A stretch of DNA of 13,461 nucleotides from Chitinophagaceae bacterium (lineage in GTDB: Bacteria; Bacteroidota; Bacteroidia; Chitinophagales; Chitinophagaceae): positions 1 to 13,461 of the forward strand of contig JACFNM010000079.1 of NCBI GenBank assembly GCA_019454915.1, in the 5' to 3' direction. The notes under the pieces were generated by a model that worked only from the letters and a program-made list of their open reading frames with translations, was not told the DNA's origin and did not search any database. The translations under genes were made by a program, and so were the position numbers. Shown in pieces: positions 7,270 to 13,461 of this stretch. Each line of letters begins with the position of its first letter. The first letter of the stretch is position 1.

Positions 7270-8889
7270 TTATAGAACAATGTTTTGTACCAGTTCGCTT
7301 TTTGCCGGGTAGTCCGTATTGTAGTGAAGTCCACGGCTCTCATGCCTGAACTGGGCTGATTTTACAATAAGATACCCCACGGTGATCATGTTGCGCAACT
7401 GGCAAAGCTGTGGTGAAACCACGGTTGTTTTATAGAGATCTTCTATTTCTTCGTGTAATAAGTCTAAGCGACGCATAGCCCTTTCTAAGCGTTTATTGGT
7501 CCGTACAATCCCTACATAATCACTCATCAATAGCTGAAGTTCTTTCAGACTTTGGGTGATCAATATCATTTCTTTAGGAGCCGAGGTTCCTTCGGCGCGC
7601 CAGTCCGGAATATTTTGCACAGCCCATTTCTGGCTGTCTCTATCAGAAGTGTTTCTTATTATTTCCATGGAGTGGAGATAAGCCCGGTGGGCGAAAACCA
7701 TAGCTTCCAAAAGAGAATTGCTGGCCAAACGGTTGGCGCCGTGGAGCCCGGTGGATGCACATTCTCCCGCCGCAAATAAATGCCGGATGGAGGTTCTTGC
7801 CCATTCATCGGTTTTGATGCCTCCACAACTGTAGTGAGCGGCCGGCGCTACGGGAATCATATCCCGGAGTACGTCAATGCCCACGGATAAACAGCGCTCG
7901 TAGATGTTAGGGAAGTGCTTCAGGAATTTTTCCTTATCCATTGTCCGGCAGTCGAGCCACACGTGCTCCGTTCCGGTTTTCTTCATCTCACTGTCAATAG
8001 CCCGGGCCACTATATCACGCGGTGCAAGATCCTTTCGCTCGTCATATTCTTCCATAAATGCCTTTCCTTCCAGATTACGCAGGATACCACCATCGCCCCG
8101 AACGGCTTCTGTTATAAGGAACGCCTGCCCTTTGACTGCTGGCTCGTATAAAGCCGTGGGGTGAAACTGGATGAACTCCATATTTTCTATCCGCCCCTTG
8201 GCTCTGTAAACCATGGCTACGCCATCACCGGTGGCAATTACAGGATTGGTGGTGGTTCGATAAACCTGCCCGTTGCCTCCTGTGGCAAGCAGTGTAACGG
8301 TAGCGGTTACCTTTTCAATTTTATTGGTATGGAGGTTGAGCACGTAAACGCCGAAGCATTCTATATCGGGAGTGGATTTGGTGACGAGGTAACCCAGGTG
8401 GTGCTGCGTTATAATATCTACAACAAAACAGTGCGTAATGACTTCAATATTGGGTTGCGTCTTAATCGCTTCCAGCAGGACACGCTCCATTTCTTTTCCG
8501 GTTACGTCCTTGTGATGCAGTATCCTGAATTCGCTATGACCGCCTTCCCTGCCTAAGGCGTAATCTCCGTCCTGATCCTTATCGAATTCAGCGCCCCAGG
8601 TAATGATTTCTTTAATCCTCTCCACACCTTCTTTCACTACTATCTCCACCGTCTTTTCATTGCAGAGTCCGTCTCCGGCAATCAGGGTATCTTCAATATG
8701 CTTGTCAAAGCTGTCCTTTTCATGATCCCATACACCGGCTATGCCGCCCTGGGCATACTTGGTATTGGTTTCGTCTGACGTGGTTTTTGTAAAAATGAGT
8801 AGTTTTTTATCCGGGCAGTCCCGGGCAACTTTGAGGGCGTAGGTGAGTCCGGCTATACCGGATCCGATGACAAGAAAATCAGTTTGCAT
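7270..8889 (-). CDS. nadB: L-aspartate oxidase
   Basis: NadB oxidises L-aspartate to iminoaspartate, the first step of de novo NAD synthesis in the cytoplasm. It uses FAD, with oxygen or fumarate as acceptor. The product is then condensed by NadA. The 539-residue length matches the E. coli enzyme (540). The dinucleotide-binding fold is GSGIAGL (9-15), followed by TKYAQGGIAG (43-52). HPTAL (243-247), EAVRGDGG (261-268), APRDIVARAID (289-299), AHYSCGGI (351-358) and GLHGANRLASNSLLE (381-395) are all present. E120, H243, R291, H352 and R387 line up by motif with the E. coli active-site residues E121, H244, R290, H351 and R386. The E/H/R set and the GREGGHSE segment favour aspartate oxidase over succinate dehydrogenase or fumarate reductase flavoproteins. 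nadA and nadC are not in the window. The gene is separated from its neighbours by 89 and 127 bp. Confidence 0.97.
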   Translation of the reverse strand: MQTDFLVIGSGIAGLTYALKVARDCPDKKLLIFTKTTSDETNTKYAQGGIAGVWDHEKDSFDKHIEDTLIAGDGLCNEKTVEIVVKEGVERIKEIITWGAEFDKDQDGDYALGREGGHSEFRILHHKDVTGKEMERVLLEAIKTQPNIEVITHCFVVDIITQHHLGYLVTKSTPDIECFGVYVLNLHTNKIEKVTATVTLLATGGNGQVYRTTTNPVIATGDGVAMVYRAKGRIENMEFIQFHPTALYEPAVKGQAFLITEAVRGDGGILRNLEGKAFMEEYDERKDLAPRDIVARAIDSEMKKTGTEHVWLDCRTMDKEKFLKHFPNIYERCLSVGIDVLRDMIPVAPAAHYSCGGIKTDEWARTSIRHLFAAGECASTGLHGANRLASNSLLEAMVFAHRAYLHSMEIIRNTSDRDSQKWAVQNIPDWRAEGTSAPKEMILITQSLKELQLLMSDYVGIVRTNKRLERAMRRLDLLHEEIEDLYKTTVVSPQLCQLRNMITVGYLIVKSAQFRHESRGLHYNTDYPAKSELVQNIVL

Positions 8890-8911
8890 GGTTTCTGGAA
8901 AAATTTTTTAT

Positions 8912-8946
8912 GCAAGGTAAGTTGCCTGAATTAAAATAGCTACAAA
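8912..8946 (-). promoter_or_regulatory. Candidate promoter before nadB
   Basis: Read on the minus strand, a TTTG (8943-8946) is followed after 23 bases by TACCTTGC (8912-8919), and the ATG follows 22 bases later at 8889. This roughly fits the Flavobacterium-type TTG-N17-23-TANNTTTG pattern, with two mismatches in the -7 box. The rest of the 127-bp gap between the flippase stop and nadB holds nothing else I can name. Confidence 0.28.
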
Positions 8947-9016
8947 TAGAAATAATGGAGCAAATCAATTTGAATACATTCATGGTTGGGTTACGGGAAA
9001 TTGTTATCAATGGCCA

Positions 9017-10516
9017 TCATTTTGTTAGTCTTTTCCTGATGGTATTCCAAACCGGTTCTATATCCGGAGATAGTTTAAAATAAATTACGATGATTCCGTA
9101 TAAACCCATGAAGAGGGTACTGCGTAAAATCAGCGCCATCATTCCTTCCATATTGATAAAAGCGAAATAGCTGACAACAAAACAGAAGACTGCGATTAAG
9201 ATCGTGTACAGACTGGCTGAAGTGAAGGGCTGTAATTTATATTTATACCATAAAAATGCGATTCGGATAAGGTTATAAATACTAATAGAAATGAGACTGG
9301 CGATGGCTGGCCCCAGGATATCGTATTGTTTGGTGAGGATATACGTCAGCGGAAGCATGATAATCACCAGCAGGATTCCGCTGAACAAGTCAAAGCGCCA
9401 ATAGTTGGAAGTAGCTATTATTTGCGGGTTTACGCCGGTACCCAAATCCACCACCTTTGTTAGTCCGAGAAAAATGAAAGCGGTAAAGCCAGCCAGATAA
9501 TCTGCTCTCAGTCCAAACGTGGTTATGGCATCTTTATAATTGAGCACTATCAGCGCGAAGATACCGACGGCAAAAAGCAGCAGGTTGATAGATGAACGCT
9601 CATAGATCCGCTGTATAGTAGGGATATCCTTATCTTTCCAGGCTCTGGCCAGATGGGCAATTGAAGCTGCCACGATACCCCGCTGCGGCGCCTGGATGAT
9701 ACTGGTCATGATTTGGGCCAGCCCAAAGATGCCCGCCTTACTTAACCCGTCTTCCAGTACGGCTGCTATAACTAACGAGTCAAAGATTTGCGAAAGCGTG
9801 AATACAATGGATCCGGAATAACTAAAAACACAAAAAGCCAGTATCTTTTTGAAGTGCCGCCTCGTTACCTTGCTGGTTTTTAAGGTGAAATGAATCCTGT
9901 TGGTAAACACTAAATAGAACAGCAGGACGAATGCGATAATTGGGAAGGCTAAGGCGTACAATTTGATAAAACCGTCAAAGCCGGAAATGATGTGGATGAT
10001 AAAAAGCAGGATAAGGAAGAGGACAATCACCCGCCACAGAATCTCTTTCAGAAAATTGGTAAAGACCGATTTATGAACCGCCCATCCATAGGCTTCTAAT
10101 GTGGCAAAGAGTACCACGCCAAAGCCCATCGGAAAGACCCAGTTATAATACGTAACCAACTCGGGAGAATTCGCGCCGAATTTCCGGATAACCAAATCTT
10201 TAAATACCCACCCTCCGGTAGCGACCAGGATGAACCCGATAATACTGAGCAGCAGCGCCCAGGTTACCATATCGTTTTTTTGCGGAGGAAGGTGGTAGAA
10301 ATAGTAAGGATGAAACTTGAAAATAAAAGAAGGCATGGAGAATCCGGCCAAGGCGCCTATCATAACGGATATATCCATGAATATCTTGGTAAGTCCATAT
10401 TGGGCCGGTGTAAAAAGTCCGTCTTTGGTGAAAAAATATACGTTCAGCATCCCCACGGCAAAGCCCAGATAGATGACTATAGAGGAAATGATGCTTTGCC
10501 TTCTGATCGCACTCAT
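9017..10516 (-). CDS. Polysaccharide/lipopolysaccharide flippase-like membrane protein (MOP superfamily)
   Basis: The 499-residue protein is a polytopic inner-membrane protein with about 12-14 predicted helices over nearly its whole length. The start (MSAIRRQSIISSIVIYLGFA) and FTPAQYGLTKIFMDIS near residues 35-50 are typical of the Wzx-type oligosaccharide flippases annotated in Bacteroidota as lipopolysaccharide biosynthesis proteins. A central FSYSGSIVFTLSQIFDSLVI and the later APQRGIVAA also fit this fold. Such proteins move undecaprenyl-pyrophosphate-linked sugars across the inner membrane. No glycosyltransferases or polymerase are adjacent, so this is not a capsule or O-antigen locus and the cargo cannot be named. 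A MurJ-like lipid II role is possible but less supported. The gene follows ispG at 68 bp. ispG is a pathway gene for the polyprenyl carriers that flippases use. Confidence 0.82.
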   Translation of the reverse strand: MSAIRRQSIISSIVIYLGFAVGMLNVYFFTKDGLFTPAQYGLTKIFMDISVMIGALAGFSMPSFIFKFHPYYFYHLPPQKNDMVTWALLLSIIGFILVATGGWVFKDLVIRKFGANSPELVTYYNWVFPMGFGVVLFATLEAYGWAVHKSVFTNFLKEILWRVIVLFLILLFIIHIISGFDGFIKLYALAFPIIAFVLLFYLVFTNRIHFTLKTSKVTRRHFKKILAFCVFSYSGSIVFTLSQIFDSLVIAAVLEDGLSKAGIFGLAQIMTSIIQAPQRGIVAASIAHLARAWKDKDIPTIQRIYERSSINLLLFAVGIFALIVLNYKDAITTFGLRADYLAGFTAFIFLGLTKVVDLGTGVNPQIIATSNYWRFDLFSGILLVIIMLPLTYILTKQYDILGPAIASLISISIYNLIRIAFLWYKYKLQPFTSASLYTILIAVFCFVVSYFAFINMEGMMALILRSTLFMGLYGIIVIYFKLSPDIEPVWNTIRKRLTK

Positions 10517-10520
10517 GAGA

Positions 10521-10528
10521 TAAAGATA
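10521..10528 (-). promoter_or_regulatory. Candidate -7 element (TATCTTTA) before the flippase gene
   Basis: The minus strand reads TATCTTTA, one base from TANNTTTG, ending 4 bases before the ATG at 10516. No convincing -33 box lies 17-23 bases upstream. The element suggests the flippase could be transcribed separately from ispG with a very short leader, but the evidence is only the motif and its position. Confidence 0.28.
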
Positions 10529-10584
10529 AAGCGCTATGCTTTAAAAATGCTGTTATGGATAAAAACGCAGGATATCCTTTTATG

Positions 10585-12615
10585 TTATGGCTCCACCCAA
10601 ACCCCGCTTTCTTTGAGCAGGTTGATCAGTTCCTCCACGGCTACCTCACTGTTAATAGAACGTTTTACCACTTCTTTTCCTTTGTATAAAGTAATTTTTC
10701 CCGGCCCACTACCCACGTATCCAAAGTCTGCATCAGCCATTTCACCCGGTCCGTTAACAATGCAGCCCATTACGGCGATCTTTACTCCTTTCAGGTGATG
10801 GGTTACCGCCCGGATTTTGGCAGTTGTTTCCTGCAGGTCGAAAAGTGTTCTGCCACAGGAGGGGCAGGAAATATATTCTGTTTTGGAAATACGCGTACGG
10901 GTTGCCTGTAAAATAGAAAAAGCAGTACTGTTGATAAATTCTTCGGTGGTTTTATTATCTGTATAGTTTCTGCCGCTGGCATTGAGATGCTGATGATTTT
11001 CGGAAAGCTGAGTATAACTTGTATCGGTCAGGGACAGGCAGATACCATCACCAAATCCTTCCAGGAACAGGGCGCCGGTTTCAGCGGAAAAATGAATCAG
11101 GTGCTCGTCGGGCGTGGTCTGGTTGCTGGAATTAAGCAGGATAACGGGTTGACGAATATCTTTTTGAACAAGCTCTATAAACATGCGCCTGATGGATTGC
11201 ATAGCGTTTTCATTAGCGCTGCTAAAGGCAAAAACCACTGTTGGATCGTCTTTGATTTTGAGTAAATCGTCTGTATTAAACGATTGGCCCTCGTTAAAAC
11301 ATTCCAACCGGATAATGTTCAGCACGGAACTTCTGTCCCCACCAGCGGTGTCCAGATATTCCTGAAACCGGTATATGGGAAAATATTTTGTTTTGTCGTT
11401 GATGCGCTGCCAATATTCCTGCGGTACGATGGCTTTGAGGGTGCCGGGTAACTTAAAAGGTAGTTCGTCTCCCTTGTACAATATATAGTCGGCTGCCTGA
11501 TCGCCTATGTTCCATTTATCAATCTCCGGCTGGTAGCGGTAACCTATTCTCTCCAGCGTAGTTCGGGTAATTGTTCCCGCTTTCATCAAATCGGCTACCA
11601 CCACCGGCACATTCCGTCCACCCATATTTCCTGCCACGAAGGTCTTTCGCCTTCTGTATTGATAGGGAGAATATATAACAGGGGATGGCAAAGCGATTCT
11701 CTCCGGTGCCGGTGCGTCAAATGACTTCGTAGCTTCCGGATAGCGCTTAATGATATCCCGGCATACGGGTATTTCAAATTCCGGATCCTCAGTTAAAGAC
11801 ACGCGTATGGTGTCGCCAATACCGTCTTCCAACAAGGCGCCAATGCCGATGGCCGATTTAATACGTCCGTCTTCGCCATCTCCCGCTTCGGTAACGCCTA
11901 AATGGAGGGGATAACATTCGTGGAACTCTTCATCCATTTGCCTGATGAGCAAACGATAAGCCTGTACCATGATTTGGGGATTACTGGCCTTCATGCTCAA
12001 GACGATGTTGTGATAATTTTCGTCCCTGGCGATTCGCAGAAACTCCATCGCGCTTTCCACCATACCCATCGGCGTATCGCCATAACGGCTCATGATCCGG
12101 TCGCTCAGCGAACCGTGATTGGTACCGATGCGCATGGCCGTTCCATATTCTTTACAAATTTTGATAAGGGGCGTGAAGCGCTGGCGGATACGCTCCATCT
12201 CCTCCTGGTAAGCAGCATCCGTATATTCAATGAATTCAAACTTCTTTTTATCAATATAATTGCCTGGATTGATCCTCACTTTTTCCACGATGCGGGCAGC
12301 CATTTCTGCCGCATTGGGTGTAAAATGGATATCCGCAACCAACGGCGTGTGATATCCTCTTTTGTGAAGTTCATTTTTTATAGGCAGGAGATTTTCCGCG
12401 TCCTTTTTGCTTGGCGCGGTAATCCGAACCAACTCTGCGCCGGCTTCTATACAGCGGATGGATTGCTCCACCGTGCCGATGGTATCCATAGTATCGGTAG
12501 TGGTCATAGTCTGGATCCGGATAGGATGAAAATTGCCCATTAACAATCCACCTATATTTACTTCCCTGGTTCTAAGTCTTTTATATTCCGTTAAGGATTC
12601 ACAATACCCTTGCAT
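10585..12615 (-). CDS. ispG: 4-hydroxy-3-methylbut-2-enyl diphosphate synthase, long three-domain form
   Basis: IspG (GcpE) converts 2-C-methylerythritol 2,4-cyclodiphosphate to HMBPP in the MEP isoprenoid pathway, using a [4Fe-4S] cluster and reduced flavodoxin or ferredoxin. The N-terminal TIM-barrel part (about 15-295) carries PIRIQTMTTTDT, LVADIHFTP, KVRINPGN, RIGTNHGSLSDR and LGVTEAGDGEDGR. The C-terminal cluster domain (about 570-676) has the three cysteine ligands C584, C587 (CPSCGRT) and C618 with E625 in GCIVNGPGE. Between them sits an insert of about 270 residues. This explains the 676-residue length against about 370 in E. coli. The extra (A*) domain is known from plants, Chlamydia and Bacteroidota. 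The start MQGYCESLTEYKRLRTREV fits relatives, so ATG 12615 is kept. The flippase gene follows at 68 bp, and mnmD is divergent across 98 bp. Confidence 0.97.
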   Translation of the reverse strand: MQGYCESLTEYKRLRTREVNIGGLLMGNFHPIRIQTMTTTDTMDTIGTVEQSIRCIEAGAELVRITAPSKKDAENLLPIKNELHKRGYHTPLVADIHFTPNAAEMAARIVEKVRINPGNYIDKKKFEFIEYTDAAYQEEMERIRQRFTPLIKICKEYGTAMRIGTNHGSLSDRIMSRYGDTPMGMVESAMEFLRIARDENYHNIVLSMKASNPQIMVQAYRLLIRQMDEEFHECYPLHLGVTEAGDGEDGRIKSAIGIGALLEDGIGDTIRVSLTEDPEFEIPVCRDIIKRYPEATKSFDAPAPERIALPSPVIYSPYQYRRRKTFVAGNMGGRNVPVVVADLMKAGTITRTTLERIGYRYQPEIDKWNIGDQAADYILYKGDELPFKLPGTLKAIVPQEYWQRINDKTKYFPIYRFQEYLDTAGGDRSSVLNIIRLECFNEGQSFNTDDLLKIKDDPTVVFAFSSANENAMQSIRRMFIELVQKDIRQPVILLNSSNQTTPDEHLIHFSAETGALFLEGFGDGICLSLTDTSYTQLSENHQHLNASGRNYTDNKTTEEFINSTAFSILQATRTRISKTEYISCPSCGRTLFDLQETTAKIRAVTHHLKGVKIAVMGCIVNGPGEMADADFGYVGSGPGKITLYKGKEVVKRSINSEVAVEELINLLKESGVWVEP

Positions 12616-12645
12616 ATTTGTACCTGTGTAAAATAAAACAGGTTG

Positions 12646-12653
12646 TAAAGGTA
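12646..12653 (-). promoter_or_regulatory. Candidate -7 element (TACCTTTA) before ispG
   Basis: In the 98-bp divergent gap between ispG and mnmD, the minus strand reads TACCTTTA, 30 bases before the ispG ATG. It is embedded in a 14-bp string (12644-12657) identical to the one before the acyltransferase gene. A weak TCTG lies 20 bases further upstream in place of the -33 TTTG. On the plus strand, TATTTTTA (12703-12710) lies 3 bases before the mnmD ATG and may serve that gene, but no -33 box is correctly spaced for it. Confidence 0.38.
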
Positions 12654-12713
12654 AATAAAACTAAAGTCCTTAACAGATAAACGTGTTTGGTGGCTTATTA
12701 CTTATTTTTAAAT

Positions 12714-13388
12714 ATGCAAAGGGAAAAAAGGATGACAGAAGATGGTTCCTATACACTGTTCGAACCCCAATTGAAAGTAACTTATCATTCCATACATGGC
12801 GCTATCCGGGAAAGCCGGCATGTTTTCTTAGGCGCCGGTTTGGATTATTGGTTAGAGAAGAATGGTCCGACTGAAACCCTGAGCATCCTGGAAATGGGTT
12901 TTGGAACGGGACTGAATGCTTTGTTAACCCTGATAGCCGCAACGGAAAAAAAACTCCCTGTTCATTATCATGCTCTGGAACCATTTCCATTGGATGAAGA
13001 AGAATGGTCGGCGCTTAATTATATAGATTTGTTGCATCGCCCTGAATGCCAAACGGCTTTTCTAAAGATGCACCGGGAGGAGAGTGAAAGCGGAATAGCA
13101 TTGAACCCGGATTTTATGTTGTACCGGTATAAAATACCTGTGCAGGAATTTCAATCCCCGGAGGCGTTTGACCTGGTATATTATGACGCATTTGCGCCGG
13201 ATGTACAGCCGGAATTGTGGACCACGGAATTATTCCGAAAAATATATGCTATGATGGCAGATGGCGGCGTGTTGGTTACGTATTGTGCCAAAGGGGCTGT
13301 ACGCAGGTCCTTATCTTCCATTGGATTTAAGGTGGAACGAATTCCCGGGCCTCCGGGAAAAAGAGAGATGCTCAGAGCAGTGAAATAG
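12714..13388 (+). CDS. mnmD: tRNA 5-(methyl)aminomethyl-2-thiouridine methyltransferase, standalone MnmD
   Basis: The 224-residue protein is the methyltransferase half of the MnmC system. It methylates nm5(s2)U at tRNA wobble position 34 to mnm5(s2)U with S-adenosylmethionine. The N-terminus (MTEDGSYTLFEP, YHSIHGAIRESRHVF) is the family signature. The SAM-binding loop is LEMGFGTGLNAL (59-70), followed by the acidic strand end ALEPFP (87-92). The catalytic-site block is YYDAFAPDVQPELW (156-169), then TYCAKGAVRRSL (189-200) and a C-terminal PGPPGKREMLRA. There is no FAD-dependent oxidase domain: the frame stops at 13386-13388, so this is the monofunctional form. I chose ATG 12714 because family members begin with a short basic stretch before TEDGS. 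An in-frame TTG at 12687 would add nine hydrophobic residues with no family support. It is divergent from ispG. Confidence 0.92.
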   Translation: MQREKRMTEDGSYTLFEPQLKVTYHSIHGAIRESRHVFLGAGLDYWLEKNGPTETLSILEMGFGTGLNALLTLIAATEKKLPVHYHALEPFPLDEEEWSALNYIDLLHRPECQTAFLKMHREESESGIALNPDFMLYRYKIPVQEFQSPEAFDLVYYDAFAPDVQPELWTTELFRKIYAMMADGGVLVTYCAKGAVRRSLSSIGFKVERIPGPPGKREMLRAVK

Positions 13389-13391
13389 AGA

Positions 13392-13409
13392 GACATGATT
13401 TTGCATGTC
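13392..13409 (+). terminator. Weak hairpin after mnmD, possible terminator
   Basis: GACATG (13392-13397) and CATGTC (13404-13409) form a perfect 6-bp stem with a 6-base loop, three bases after the mnmD stop codon. There is no clear T-run behind it, only GGTGTATTGTTT. Placement right after a stop codon is suggestive, but the stem is short. Confidence 0.22.
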
Positions 13410-13461
13410 GGTGTATTGTTTAAAGTGTATGATGGAAAGGGGTTTGGAAAGAGAGACCTTA

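Noticed and set aside
8161..8556. A 131-codon plus-strand open frame opposite nadB
   Set aside because: It is fully antisense to nadB with no supporting features.
10280..10798. A 172-codon plus-strand open frame spanning the flippase start and the ispG end
   Set aside because: It overlaps two real genes in antisense, has a composition unlike the neighbouring proteins and no recognisable motif.
11902..12543. A 213-codon open frame on the plus strand opposite ispG
   Set aside because: It lies wholly inside the well-supported ispG gene on the other strand, has no recognisable family, and reads as the mirror of conserved ispG codons.
13429..13461. ATG ATG start of an open frame that runs off the right edge
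   Set aside because: Only 11 codons are visible and no ribosome-binding site or promoter is clear, so it cannot be told from chance.
1..13461. Search by eye for mobile elements, CRISPR repeats, tRNA/rRNA genes, toxin-antitoxin or defence modules
   Set aside because: No transposase, integrase, terminal inverted repeats, regularly spaced repeats or defence-type domains were seen. The window is mostly housekeeping and envelope genes.

Overview
The window looks like a chromosomal stretch from a member of the Bacteroidota, most likely near Chitinophagaceae. The reasons are the long IspG with an inserted domain, a metzincin of the DUF5118/DUF5117 type, a standalone MnmD, moderate GC content, the near absence of Shine-Dalgarno sequences, and -7-like TANNTTTR elements before several genes. 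I could not run a search, so the family-level placement is an inference.

Layout, left to right. Positions 1-296 (+) hold the 3' end of an RND-type outer-membrane efflux protein. A two-component system follows: a sensor histidine kinase (425-1720) and an OmpR-type response regulator (1732-2430). Next come a DUF1003-type gene (2541-3041, +), which appears to have lost an internal in-frame block, and a small DoxX-like membrane protein (3122-3526, +). From 3544 to 12615 all genes lie on the minus strand. In transcription order they are ispG (isoprenoid synthesis), a polysaccharide flippase, nadB (NAD synthesis), an LpxL/HtrB-like acyltransferase (lipid A) and a large secreted zinc metalloprotease. 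After a 98-bp divergent intergenic region, mnmD (tRNA wobble-uridine methylation) reads on the plus strand at 12714-13388.

The minus-strand genes are 68-127 bp apart. Three have a TANNTTTA element just upstream, and two of these share a 14-bp string, so they look separately promoted rather than one tight operon. Three of them (ispG, flippase, acyltransferase) can be linked to envelope building, because undecaprenyl carriers, glycan flipping and lipid A acylation all meet there. That link is thematic only. The kinase/regulator pair sits directly behind an efflux gene and may control it.

I see no mobile element, CRISPR array, tRNA, rRNA or clear novel system. Every gene can be placed in a known family, at least broadly. 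The observation most worth checking is the internally shortened DUF1003 protein. Smaller points are a TTAAC direct repeat at 11-bp spacing before the kinase, the two lone periplasmic cysteines in the kinase sensor domain, and the shared promoter-like 14-mer. No gap between genes exceeds about 130 bp.
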